From: JAYPEY01 sp964519245
GTDB lineage: Bacteria; Verrucomicrobiota; Verrucomicrobiia; Limisphaerales; JAYPEY01
Length of the DNA stretch: 64,000 nucleotides
Reading direction: 5' to 3'
Assembly: GCA_964519245.1 (NCBI GenBank)
Contig: CAZFLK010000002.1
Span: 1 to 64,000, forward strand
The translations under genes and the position numbers were made by a program. Under the pieces are notes generated by a model. It was not told the DNA's origin and did no database searches. It saw only the letters and a program-made list of their open reading frames with translations. Below are positions 16,771-24,524 of this stretch, in pieces. Every line of letters begins with the position of its first letter. The stretch's first letter is position 1.

Positions 16771-16799
16771 CGGCCGCCCGGATTCGGGCGGCCGTTTTT
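16771..16799 (+). terminator. Rho-independent terminator after the TlpA gene
   Basis: A perfect 10-bp GC-rich stem (CGGCCGCCCG paired with CGGGCGGCCG) closes a GATT loop and is followed by TTTTT. It lies 25 bases past the stop codon. Confidence 0.95.
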
Positions 16800-16895
16800 C
16801 GTAGAACGGGATCTATCCCGTTTGCCCTGCTTCGGCGTTTCAAGCCCGTCTCATCCCTGACATCAAGACTCCGACCTGTCGGGGCTTCCCGCCTT

Positions 16896-16956
16896 CGGAG
16901 CGCCGGGCGATGCTCGGCATTGGCTTGGAACGCCGCACGGTATGCCGAGCGATGCT
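16896..16956. repeat. REP-like inverted repeat
   Basis: Two 25-base arms at 16896-16920 and 16932-16956 are inverted copies, matching at 21 of 25 positions. The right arm contains a small palindrome of its own (GCCGAGC-GAT-GCTCGGC), and the left arm a diverged version. The element lies in the 339-base gap between the TlpA gene and the Gfo/Idh/MocA gene on the opposite strand. The rest of the gap holds only the two terminators and no convincing gene. Confidence 0.7.
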
Positions 16957-17026
16957 CGGCGCTCCGAATTGCCAAGGCGGTCCCTGGGACTCTCTTGGGG
17001 GCGTGATGGACACCATTCCGCGACAA

Positions 17027-17055
17027 GAAAAAGGCCGGTCCTTGCGGACCGGCCT
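17027..17055 (-). terminator. Rho-independent terminator after the Gfo/Idh/MocA pair
   Basis: On the minus strand a perfect 10-bp stem (AGGCCGGTCC paired with GGACCGGCCT) closes a GCAA tetraloop and runs into TTTTTC. It lies about 30 bases past the stop codon at 17085. Confidence 0.95.
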
Positions 17056-17084
17056 CGGCGTTGAATCTGTTTGTGTCCTGGCGC

Positions 17085-18410
17085 TCAAACGAACGGCGTC
17101 TTGCCGGGCATGCGGACGGGACGGACGGGGAATTCCATATCCCAGTCGAGCTTGTCCGGAACGAGTTTCTCCTGCGAGTTCCAGGCCTGTTCCCAAGTAA
17201 TCTTCTTGCCGGTGTAGGCGGCCATGCGGCCCATGATGGCCGTCATGGTGGTGTTGATCATGCGCTCGCCGGTGTTGATCGGGTTGCCGGCGCGGATGGA
17301 GGCGTACATCTCGTCGTGTTCGGTCTGGTAGCCGTTCTGCTTGCGGTCGCCCTGCCAGCGCCAGCGGATGTCGGGACCGATCAGCGTGTGTCGCTTGCTG
17401 CCCGACTCGCCGTTGTAGACGCCCTTGGTTCCGTAAACGCGATCCAGCACGCCGCCCTCGGTGTTGTCCTGCTGGCGGCAGAAGTGGTAGCCGTCCACGC
17501 CGCTTTCCCAGTGATACTCGATGGCGAAGTGGTCGTAGATGTTGCCGAACTTCTCCTCGGTGCGGACCTGGCGGCCGCCGGTTGCGATCGCGTATTGCGG
17601 CGGCGCGTCGTTGTTGGCCCAGTTCAGCTTGTCGATGGAGTGCACGGCCTGCTCCACGCAGTGGTCGCCGGAAAGCCAGGTGAAGTAGTACCAGCGACGA
17701 ATCATGAACTCGAGGTCCGTCTTGGTGTTGTGACGGCCCCAGGTCGGGTAGCGTTGGCGGGCGTTGCTGTTGTAGGAGGAGTAGACCGTCCGGATATCGC
17801 CGATGTCGCCGCCGATGATCCGCTCATAGGTGTCGCGTTGCGCGTAAGTCCAACGCCAGACGAAGCCGTCGACGAGCGCCAGGCCCTTTTCCTTGGCTTT
17901 CTTGACGCTCTCGCGAACGGAGCGCGCGCCGGGCGCGTCGGTGGCCATCGGCTTCTCGGCGAAAACGTGAACGCCGGCTTCGACCGCTGCGGCGATGTGC
18001 TGTGGTCGGAAGCCCGGGGAGGTGGTCAGCAGCACGACATCAACGCCGCTCTCCAGCACCTTCTGAAAGCCGTCGAGGCCGGTGAACTTGCGGGAGCCGA
18101 CGTTGTAGGAGTCCGGATGCATCTTTTTCACGGCTTCCTCGGCCTTGTCGACCTTGTCCTGGAAGACGTCGCACATGGCGAAGAGTTCGAGATTGCTGTC
18201 GGCCTTAAGCGCCTGGTTGATGGCGCCGGTGCCGCGGCCGCCGAGTCCGACCCAGCCGATCTTCAGTTTGCGGCTGTCGGGCGCGCCGAAGTTCACCCCG
18301 GGGAAGGCCAGGGTGGAGGCGAGCGTCGCGCCGCCCACGGCTGCGCCGGAGGTCTTGATGAAGTTGCGTCGGGTCGATTGGGAATCGGGTTTCTGTATTT
18401 CCTGGCTCAT
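17085..18410 (-). CDS. TAT-exported Gfo/Idh/MocA oxidoreductase (downstream paralogue)
   Basis: This 441-residue protein begins with a twin-arginine signal (STRRNFIKTSGAAVGGATL). An NAD(P)-binding half follows (KIGWVGLGGRGTGAIN, then VHVFAEKPMATDAPGARS). The C-terminal substrate half has tryptophan-rich motifs (FMIRRWYYFTWLSGDHCVEQ, HSIDKLNWAN), typical of PVC-phylum exported members. A periplasmic location for a nicotinamide enzyme is odd unless the cofactor is bound before TAT export, as in glucose-fructose oxidoreductase. It lies 110 bases after its paralogue on the same strand and is followed by a terminator. Substrate unknown. Confidence 0.92.
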   Translation of the reverse strand: MSQEIQKPDSQSTRRNFIKTSGAAVGGATLASTLAFPGVNFGAPDSRKLKIGWVGLGGRGTGAINQALKADSNLELFAMCDVFQDKVDKAEEAVKKMHPDSYNVGSRKFTGLDGFQKVLESGVDVVLLTTSPGFRPQHIAAAVEAGVHVFAEKPMATDAPGARSVRESVKKAKEKGLALVDGFVWRWTYAQRDTYERIIGGDIGDIRTVYSSYNSNARQRYPTWGRHNTKTDLEFMIRRWYYFTWLSGDHCVEQAVHSIDKLNWANNDAPPQYAIATGGRQVRTEEKFGNIYDHFAIEYHWESGVDGYHFCRQQDNTEGGVLDRVYGTKGVYNGESGSKRHTLIGPDIRWRWQGDRKQNGYQTEHDEMYASIRAGNPINTGERMINTTMTAIMGRMAAYTGKKITWEQAWNSQEKLVPDKLDWDMEFPVRPVRMPGKTPFV

Positions 18411-18520
18411 GGCTTGATCAAGTTCGACGCGCCTCGGGCGTCGAGGGTTCTATTGACAGTGGTCCCGGAGAGGCTGCCCGCGACCGTTGTGTTGTGAAAG
18501 CGGAAAATCGGGTTGATGTG

Positions 18521-19843
18521 TCAGATGAACTTGGTGACGCCGGGTTTGGCGACGGGCGGTTCGGGCAGGGATTGGTCCCAGGCGTAGCTGGGCGGGCTCA
18601 GGTCTTCCTTGGAATTCATCGCCTGGTCCCAGGTCAGGGACCTGCCGGTATAAGCGGACATGCGGGCCATGATGGCCATCATGGTGGATTTGGCCATGTA
18701 TTCTCCGTTGTTGATGATCTCGCCCCGGCGCAGGGCCGCATACATTTCGTTGTGCTCCAGTTGATGCATGTTCGTGCGCTTCTTGGCGAGGCGGTCGGTC
18801 GGGTTCCCTTTCTTGTCGTAGAGGGTGAACTTCATCATGTCGCACCAGCCGTTCGTGCCATGCGCATGGTCGCGCCAGAGGCCGTCCGTATTGGGTTCGT
18901 GTCGGGTCTGGGCGTAATACTTCGCCCCGCTGGCGTAGTCGAAGGTCGCGTTGAAGTGGTCGAAGACATGGCCGTAGTCGGGTCCCGTTCGGGCGATGCG
19001 GCCGCCGGAGGCGATGCAGCGCTCGGGGTACTCGCCGTTCATCAGCCAGGCCATCTTGTCCAGTTCGTGCACGAACATTTCGACGATGAAGTCGCCGGAC
19101 AGCCAAGTGTAGTAGTACCAGTTGCGCATCTGGTACTCCATGTCGGTCCAGCCGGGTTGCCGCTTGGCCAGCTTGGAAACGCCGCGCCCGTAGCGGGTGG
19201 ACTCCAGGGAGACGATGTCGCCGATGGCGCCCTCGTGGATCCGGCGCATGACTTCCTGCATGCCGGTCTCGTAGCGCCAGCAGAGTCCGGACACGATCGA
19301 GACGCCCTTCCGTTTGGCCATTTCAGTCGTTTCCAGGACCGAGCGCACGCCCGGGGCGTCGACGGCCACCGGCTTTTCGGCAAAGCAATGCCGGCCCGCT
19401 TCGATGACCTTGCGCAGTTGTTGGGGGCGGAAGTGGGGCGTCGTGGCCAGCAGGACCACGTCGCAGCCGCTGTCGATGACCTGATCGATGGCGTCCCAAC
19501 CGACGAACTTGCGCGCTTTGACGTTGAGCTTGTCGCCATTGCCATCGGCGCCCATCTGTTTTTCGAGGGTGTTCAGGCTTTTGGTGATCTGATCTTCGAA
19601 GACATCGCCGAGCGCCCAGAGCTCCACATTGCTGTCCGCCTCCATTGCTTGCGCCGCCGCGCCGGTTCCGCGCCCGCCGCAGCCGACGAGGCCGACCTTC
19701 AGCTTCCTGCTGATGGGGGCGCCGAAGGTGGCGTTGGGGAAGGGGAGCGTTGAGGCGAGGGTTCCCGCGGCCATGGCGGCGGAGGAGGTCTTGAGGAAGC
19801 GGCGGCGAGACGAGGGGGCGGGGGATTGGCGATCTTGGCTCAT
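18521..19843 (-). CDS. TAT-exported Gfo/Idh/MocA oxidoreductase (upstream paralogue)
   Basis: This is a roughly 440-residue protein from ATG 19843 (MSQDRQSPAPSSRRR); the frame's earlier start at 19984 adds a leader that hides the TAT signal. The signal SRRRFLKTSSAAMAAGTLAS is followed by KVGLVGCGGRGTGAAAQ and HCFAEKPVAVDAPGVRS. MRNWYYYTWLSGDFIVEM, HELDKMAWLMNGEYP and a shared C-terminal block (MARMSAYTGRSLTWDQAMNS) complete the match to the neighbour at 17085. The two are clear tandem paralogues that have diverged well. They may act on related substrates or form a mixed complex; that is inference. Confidence 0.92.
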   Translation of the reverse strand: MSQDRQSPAPSSRRRFLKTSSAAMAAGTLASTLPFPNATFGAPISRKLKVGLVGCGGRGTGAAAQAMEADSNVELWALGDVFEDQITKSLNTLEKQMGADGNGDKLNVKARKFVGWDAIDQVIDSGCDVVLLATTPHFRPQQLRKVIEAGRHCFAEKPVAVDAPGVRSVLETTEMAKRKGVSIVSGLCWRYETGMQEVMRRIHEGAIGDIVSLESTRYGRGVSKLAKRQPGWTDMEYQMRNWYYYTWLSGDFIVEMFVHELDKMAWLMNGEYPERCIASGGRIARTGPDYGHVFDHFNATFDYASGAKYYAQTRHEPNTDGLWRDHAHGTNGWCDMMKFTLYDKKGNPTDRLAKKRTNMHQLEHNEMYAALRRGEIINNGEYMAKSTMMAIMARMSAYTGRSLTWDQAMNSKEDLSPPSYAWDQSLPEPPVAKPGVTKFI

Positions 19844-20013
19844 GACTCTTGGAATCGGTGTCGTTCGGTGATAGGCGCCGCCCATGGGCGCGTCAAGCAA
19901 TTGACGAACGGCAGGGGAGGGGGAATTCAGGGAGTTTGGCGCGGCGCGGTGGACGCCTCCCTCGAAGGCCTCAGAGACCGTCAATCCGACCTTAAAATAA
20001 CTGCTGAAATACC

Positions 20014-20042
20014 TTTACACCCCTGGTTCAGATTTCTATGCT
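20014..20042 (+). promoter_or_regulatory. Sigma-70-type promoter of rpsO
   Basis: A -35 box TTTACA (20014-20019) and a -10 box TATGCT (20037-20042) are separated by 17 bases. The predicted start is near 20049, giving a leader of about 44 bases that ends in GAAGGG just before the rpsO ATG. Confidence 0.7.
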
Positions 20043-20092
20043 GACCGCTTTCCGCTAAGAGAAAAGACGAACAATCCGAACCACGAAGGGTT

Positions 20093-20353
20093 ATGGCAGA
20101 CAAGATCGAAAAGATTATCGAAGACGTCCGATTGCATGAGAAGGACACCGGGTCCGCGGACGTGCAGATTGCGAAGTTGACGCAGCGCATCAATGAATTG
20201 ACCGGTCACTTGAAGGTGAACAAGAAGGACCACAGCTCGCGCCGCGGCCTTCTGAAGATGGTGGGACAGCGTCGCCGCCTCCTGGATTACCTCCATGATA
20301 CGGATACCGACCGCTACCACGCGCTCACGAAGAAGTTGAAGCTGCGCCGTTAG
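20093..20353 (+). CDS. rpsO: Ribosomal protein S15
   Basis: This is a complete 86-residue S15, close to the usual 88-89. It binds 16S rRNA early in assembly of the 30S platform. The family signature is clear: LHEKDTGSADVQIAKLTQRI, LKVNKKDHSSRRGLLKMV, RRRLLDYL and a basic C terminus KKLKLRR. A GAAGGG box precedes the ATG closely. It lies immediately upstream of pnp, the order conserved in many bacteria, with structured RNA between the two genes. S15 is autoregulated in E. coli through its leader; whether the short leader here folds similarly is not evident. Confidence 0.97.
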   Translation: MADKIEKIIEDVRLHEKDTGSADVQIAKLTQRINELTGHLKVNKKDHSSRRGLLKMVGQRRRLLDYLHDTDTDRYHALTKKLKLRR

Positions 20354-20369
20354 GAAACGCGCCCGCTTG

Positions 20370-20407
20370 GAACGAATCCGTCGGTTGGCGGATTCGTTCA
20401 GCTTTTT
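20370..20407 (+). terminator. Hairpin terminator or attenuator after rpsO
   Basis: AACGAATCCG (20371-20380) pairs perfectly with CGGATTCGTT (20389-20398) around an 8-base loop, followed after a few bases by a TTTTT run at about 20403-20407. It lies 17 bases past the rpsO stop. Because pnp follows, it may be a partial terminator. Confidence 0.75.
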
Positions 20408-20454
20408 CAAATTCCGATTCCTCGAGCCTTGAGCAGGTTTTCCCGATGATTTCA

Positions 20455-20493
20455 CGCATCGACCGATTTGTTGTGTCCGGTCGGTGCGTTTTT
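20455..20493 (+). terminator. Second hairpin with T-run between rpsO and pnp
   Basis: CGCATCGACCG (20455-20465) pairs with CGGTCGGTGCG (20478-20488), 11 bp with one G-U pair, followed at once by TTTTT. Two terminator-like hairpins in series lie between rpsO and pnp. Confidence 0.75.
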
Positions 20494-20529
20494 CAAAACC
20501 CTCACAACAACACCTCACCTCAACCCGTC

Positions 20530-20610
20530 GCCCGCCAGCCAAGGGAAATTTCATTCAACGCCCCGGGTATGTCTCCGGACGCTGAATGAAGTTCCTCTGG
20601 GCCGGCGGGC
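20530..20610 (+). promoter_or_regulatory. Long hairpin in the pnp leader
   Basis: The 81 bases just before pnp fold into one long stem. The lower part pairs 20530-20540 with 20600-20610 with one mismatch. A middle section (20541-20549 with 20591-20598) is imperfect. The upper part pairs 20550-20560 with 20580-20590 (one mismatch), and CCGG pairs with CCGG near the tip (20563-20566 with 20575-20578). In E. coli the pnp leader hairpin is cut by RNase III and used for PNPase autoregulation. The same use here is inference. Confidence 0.75.
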
Positions 20611-20627
20611 GCAGATGAAAGAAGACA

Positions 20628-22838
20628 ATGGAAGCAACAAGAGTCACCGCCAAGCTTGGCGACAAGGAAATCAGCATTGAAACCGGCAAACTGGCCAAGC
20701 AGGCCTCCGGCGCCGTCACGATCCAGATGGGCGAGACCGTCATTCTGGTTGCCTGCGTCGCCGCCGCCAAGGCCAAGGAAGGACAGGACTTCTTCCCGCT
20801 GCAGGTCGATTACCGTGAGAAATCCTCCGCCGCCGGCAAGTTCCCGGGCGGCTTCTTCAAGCGCGAGGGACGCCCCTCCGAGAAGGAAATTCTCACCATG
20901 CGCATGACGGATCGTCCGATCCGCCCGCTGTTCCCCAAGGGAATGTACAATGAGACGCAGGTGCAGAGCTTGTTGCTCAGCGCCGACGGCGAGAACGATT
21001 CCGACATTCTCAGCATCATGGGCGCCTCCGCTGCGCTGATGGTCTCCGACATCCCGTGGGCCGGTCCGCTGGGCGCCGTCCGTGTCGGCCGCGTCAACGG
21101 CGAGTTCGTCGCCAACCCCACCCACACCGAGCGCGAGGACAGCGACCTTGACCTGATCTACGTCGGCAATGAGACCGACGTCGTCATGTTCGAAGGCTCG
21201 GCGGACGAGATCTCCGACGAGGACTTCATCAAGGCGCTGGCCTTCGGTCAGGAAGCCTGCCAGCCGCTGATCGCCGCGCAGAAGGAACTCGCAGAGAAGG
21301 CGGGCAAGCCGAAGCGCGAGATTGAGCTGAAGACCGTCCCGGACGACCTGATGGCCGAGTTCCGTGAGCTGGTCGGCGACCGCCTCGGACCGGCGTTGCT
21401 GACCCCCGAGAAGCTCAAGCGTCAGGACGCCTGCAAGGCGATCGAGGAGGAAGTCGCCGCCAAGATGATCGAGAAGCACGGCGAAGAGAAAGTCACCGGC
21501 TTCATCGTCGAGCAGGCCTTTTACCAGTTGCAGAAGGAGACGGTCCGCAGCCTGATCATCAACGACGGCAAGCGTCAGGATGGCCGTGGCTTCGACGACG
21601 TTCGCCCGATCTACACCGAGGCCAGCGTTCTGCCCCGCACCCACGGATCCGCCATCTTCCAGCGCGGTGAGACCCAGGGCATGGCCATCGTCACGCTCGG
21701 CACCACGGATGACTCCCAGGAGTTTGACGCCTGGACCGGCGGCCCGACCGAGAAGCAGTTGATGCTGCACTACAACTTCCCGAACTACTCCGTCGGCGAA
21801 ACCGGCCGCATCATGGGCCCCGGCCGTCGAGAGATCGGTCACGGCGCCCTGGCCGAGCGTTCGCTCGCTTCGCTCGTCGACCACGAGAACTTCCCTTACA
21901 CCGTCCGCATCACCAGCGAGATCATGGAGTCCAATGGCTCCACCTCGATGGCCTCCGTCTGCGGCGGCAGCCTCGCAATGCTCGACGCCGGCGTGCCGAT
22001 GAGCAGCCCCTGCGCCGGCATCTCCATCGGCCTTTGCACCGAGTCTGACGACGAGGGCAAGATCTCCCGCTACAAGCTGCTGACCGACATCATCGGCTGG
22101 GAGGACGCCTACTGCGACATGGACTGCAAGATCGCCGCCACCGCCAAGGGCATCACCGGCTTCCAGTTGGACCTCAAGCTCAAGGGGTTGAATCTCGACA
22201 TCATGGCCGAGGCCATTCAGAAGGCCCGCAAGGCGAACACTCATATCCTGGCGGAGATGGCCAAGACCTTGGCCGGCCCGCGTGAGGAGATGAGCAAGTA
22301 CGCCCCGCGCATCATCACGCTGCAGATCAACCCGGACAAGATCGGCGCCCTCATCGGCCCCGGCGGCAAGAACATCAAGCGCATCGTCGAAGAGTCCGGC
22401 TGCGAGATCAACATCGACGACGACGGCAGCGTTCACATCTACTCGATCGCCGAGGAAGGCATGGCGATCGCCAAGGAGCAGATCGAAGGCATGACCGCCG
22501 AAGCCGAGGTCGGCAGGATCTACCGCGGCAAGGTTGTCACGATCAAGGATTTCGGCTGCTTCGTCGAGTTCCTCCCCGGCAAGGACGGCCTCTGCCACAT
22601 CAGCGAGCTCGCCAACTTCCGCGTCCGCAAGACCGAGGACATCGTCAAGATGGGCGATGAAATCTGGGTCAAGTGCCTCGGCATTGACGAGAAGGGCCGC
22701 GTCAAGCTGTCCCGCAAGGCCGCGATGGAAGAGCGCGACCAGGAAATGGGCGAAGGCGGAGCAGAAGAAGGCGAAGCCAAGGCCGAAGGCGGCGACGACA
22801 ATCCCGCCGAAGAAAACGCCGAAGCCACCCAGGACTGA
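20628..22838 (+). CDS. pnp: Polyribonucleotide nucleotidyltransferase (PNPase)
   Basis: This 736-residue phosphorolytic 3'-5' exoribonuclease works in RNA decay. Two RNase PH-like domains are visible. The first begins GKLAKQASGAVTIQMGETV; the second carries the catalytic core (GSAIFQRGETQGMAIVTLG, then GRREIGHGALAERSL, with CDMDCKIAATAKGITGFQLD). A KH domain (IGALIGPGGKNIKRIVEE) and an S1 domain (GRIYRGKVVTIKDFGCFVEF) follow. An acidic tail (GEGGAEEGEAKAEGGDDNPA) extends beyond the E. coli length of 711. PNPase forms a ring-shaped trimer, often with RNase E or a helicase. It follows rpsO and is closed by a strong terminator. Confidence 0.98.
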   Translation: MEATRVTAKLGDKEISIETGKLAKQASGAVTIQMGETVILVACVAAAKAKEGQDFFPLQVDYREKSSAAGKFPGGFFKREGRPSEKEILTMRMTDRPIRPLFPKGMYNETQVQSLLLSADGENDSDILSIMGASAALMVSDIPWAGPLGAVRVGRVNGEFVANPTHTEREDSDLDLIYVGNETDVVMFEGSADEISDEDFIKALAFGQEACQPLIAAQKELAEKAGKPKREIELKTVPDDLMAEFRELVGDRLGPALLTPEKLKRQDACKAIEEEVAAKMIEKHGEEKVTGFIVEQAFYQLQKETVRSLIINDGKRQDGRGFDDVRPIYTEASVLPRTHGSAIFQRGETQGMAIVTLGTTDDSQEFDAWTGGPTEKQLMLHYNFPNYSVGETGRIMGPGRREIGHGALAERSLASLVDHENFPYTVRITSEIMESNGSTSMASVCGGSLAMLDAGVPMSSPCAGISIGLCTESDDEGKISRYKLLTDIIGWEDAYCDMDCKIAATAKGITGFQLDLKLKGLNLDIMAEAIQKARKANTHILAEMAKTLAGPREEMSKYAPRIITLQINPDKIGALIGPGGKNIKRIVEESGCEINIDDDGSVHIYSIAEEGMAIAKEQIEGMTAEAEVGRIYRGKVVTIKDFGCFVEFLPGKDGLCHISELANFRVRKTEDIVKMGDEIWVKCLGIDEKGRVKLSRKAAMEERDQEMGEGGAEEGEAKAEGGDDNPAEENAEATQD

Positions 22839-22865
22839 GCCAGCCTCACAATCCAATCACCACAA

Positions 22866-22897
22866 ACGCGTCGCCGCAAGGCGGCGCGTTTTTTTTG
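22866..22897 (+). terminator. Rho-independent terminator after pnp
   Basis: ACGCGTCGCC pairs with GGCGGCGCGT around a GCAA tetraloop, 10 bp with one G-U pair, followed by eight T residues. It lies 27 bases past the pnp stop. Confidence 0.95.
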
Positions 22898-23002
22898 TGG
22901 GGGGAGAATCCAAGGACTCCGAGCGTGAGCATTCAACCCATTGCCTCCGTTCAGCAACTTGAGATGCAACCTATGGCGCCTCTCGGGGCTGAAGGCCCGG
23001 GA

Positions 23003-23392
23003 TCACCCATCCCAATCCACCCGTGTCAATTTCTTCACGTGATCGAAATGTGAATCCCGGCTCACGACAGGCAGGTCGTGCTGGCGGGCGAGGGCGGCGA
23101 TCCAGATGTCATTCTCGGGAATGGGACGCCCGGCGGTTTTCAACTCCCTGCGGATCTCCGCGTAGGTTCGGGCGGTGATGGGATCGACGTGCAACACATC
23201 CGATTCGCTTTCAAGGTGATCCAACAGCAGATCGAGCTTTGCGCTGCTACGCGAGCCCTTGATGCCGTAGCGATACTCTCCGAGGACAATCACCGGGACG
23301 TGATGTCGTTCCCGATTCGCGAGGACGGCCTCGAGGCCCGTATCGCCCGCGAACAACGCCGAGACGGCGTTGGTGTCCAGGATCACTGCCAA
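23003..23392 (-). CDS. VapC-like PIN-domain toxin
   Basis: This is a roughly 129-residue PIN-domain ribonuclease. The likely start is TTG 23392 (giving MAVILDTNAVSAL) or GTG 23386, whose GTGA overlaps the stop of the upstream antitoxin gene. The four acidic positions expected for a PIN active site are present: the D of ILDTNAVSALFAG, the E of VLGEYRYG, the D of PENDIWIAALA and the D of VVSRDSHFD. VapC-type toxins cut tRNA or rRNA and are held inactive by the paired antitoxin. The gene directly follows the antitoxin. The longer frame to 23485 is antitoxin sequence read in another frame and is not real coding. Confidence 0.88.
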   Translation of the reverse strand: MAVILDTNAVSALFAGDTGLEAVLANRERHHVPVIVLGEYRYGIKGSRSSAKLDLLLDHLESESDVLHVDPITARTYAEIRRELKTAGRPIPENDIWIAALARQHDLPVVSRDSHFDHVKKLTRVDWDG

Positions 23393-23634
23393 TCCTCCGG
23401 ATCGATCCGGGAGAACTCGGAGTCGATGGCTTCCTGCGCCTGTTGCACGCTCTTCGTCGAAGCCCGACCGAACACGGAGCGCCAACCGCGTTGCGCGCCC
23501 GCCTTCGGTTTCTCCCTCCCCAGTTTCTCCTCGACGGCCTCGTTGACGAACACCTTGACCGTCTGCCCGCGCGCCGCGGCATGCGCCTTGATCTCACGAT
23601 AGAGCGGGGCAGGTATTTCCAACGTCGTCTTCAT
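23383..23634 (-). CDS. VapB-like antitoxin
   Basis: This is an 83-residue protein from ATG 23634 (MKTTLEIPAPLYREIK). The N terminus resembles ribbon-helix-helix antitoxins: a short strand (KTTLEI), then helices containing LYREIKAHAAARGQT and VKVFVNEAVEEKL. The C-terminal part (SVQQAQEAIDSEFSRIDPEDWQ) would be the toxin-binding tail. Its stop overlaps the toxin start, the usual type II arrangement. A palindrome at 23648-23663, just upstream, is a natural operator candidate. Toxin-antitoxin function is inferred from the pair. Confidence 0.82.
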   Translation of the reverse strand: MKTTLEIPAPLYREIKAHAAARGQTVKVFVNEAVEEKLGREKPKAGAQRGWRSVFGRASTKSVQQAQEAIDSEFSRIDPEDWQ

Positions 23635-23647
23635 GCAAATACCCATC

Positions 23648-23663
23648 AACCATATTTATGGTT
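23648..23663. promoter_or_regulatory. Palindromic operator candidate upstream of vapBC
   Basis: AACCATA and TATGGTT form perfect 7-bp arms around a TT spacer, 14 bases upstream of the antitoxin ATG. On the minus strand a TTGACG (-35-like) lies directly upstream, but no convincing -10 is seen. Binding by the antitoxin is inference. Confidence 0.55.
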
Positions 23664-23778
23664 TCGTCAATCCTGAGGCATGGCGGGACACAATCCGAAT
23701 CCACCTCTCGGGGCTGCGTGCGCATCCCCGCACAGAGATAGGGCTGGCCCTTCGGGTCGCAGAATGGGAGCGCGCTTC

Positions 23779-24402
23779 CTATCGAGGTGCGAAGGAATCC
23801 CGCATGGAGCGCATGGTCTTCCAGTGGCTGTCCTTCGCGGCCTTTGGCGCAACGTTGAACCAGACCCAGGTGCGGTCCAACTTGGGGAAGTAATGGACGG
23901 AGATCTCCGCTCGCAGTTCGAGAAGCTTGCCGGTTGCGAAGGCGTCGTAAGTTTGCAGATCGGCCTTGTAGCGGACCTTGTGGATGCCGGAGCCGTTGGT
24001 CTCGTCCGCATCCGACCGCGTGACAGCGGCGCTTACCTTGGTCAGGTCCAGATTCAGGTTTCGGGAGCCGCCGACGGCGCGGCTGAGTCCCTTGTAGTAG
24101 ACCTCCAGATCGCGCTTCAGGGTCGTCTTATCGATCGGTTGATTCCCCTTGAGCCACCAGAAGAAGGCGTAGGTCCAGTAGGTCTCCGAGGCGGGTTGGA
24201 ACATGCCCGGCCCGAAGCGCAATTCCTCGAAACCCCGGTAGGTCATCGCCGGGGCGAAGCCGAGGGGGAAGGGGATGCGCTCGGAGCGCCAGGCCTTGGG
24301 GGCGGTGAAGGTGAACGGGTCCTCGGCGGCGTCGGTTTGCAAAGCGGCGCCGCCGAGAAGAAGCAGCGCGAGCGTCGCGCGTTGTATGCGGAAGATCATC
24401 AT
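23779..24402 (-). CDS. Exported hypothetical protein
   Basis: I do not recognise this family. From ATG 24402 it is about 207 residues, with a clear signal peptide (LALLLLGGAALQTDAAED). The mature protein reads like a compact beta-rich domain with aromatic motifs (ETYWTYAFFWWLKGN, RTWVWFNVAP). It has no cysteines and no recognisable catalytic pattern. It is probably periplasmic or outer-membrane associated. It stands alone: 144 bases from the antitoxin start on one side and divergent from the ABC-2 permease on the other, 122 bases away. Confidence 0.75.
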   Translation of the reverse strand: MMIFRIQRATLALLLLGGAALQTDAAEDPFTFTAPKAWRSERIPFPLGFAPAMTYRGFEELRFGPGMFQPASETYWTYAFFWWLKGNQPIDKTTLKRDLEVYYKGLSRAVGGSRNLNLDLTKVSAAVTRSDADETNGSGIHKVRYKADLQTYDAFATGKLLELRAEISVHYFPKLDRTWVWFNVAPKAAKDSHWKTMRSMRDSFAPR

Positions 24403-24524
24403 GGGATCGGTTATCGCCCGGCGTTGACTCTCCCACAAGGAGCGATTCGACGCGCGCGCGGGGCGGGGCCGAGTGGATTTGGGCGCTTGGGATTTTGGGA
24501 CGGGCGTTCTAGAGTCCGCGCCCG

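Noticed and set aside
20520..22856. Very long open frame (778 codons) antisense to pnp
   Set aside because: It is the antisense shadow of a GC-rich, strongly codon-biased gene; its translation has no domain-like pattern, and pnp on the plus strand is certain.
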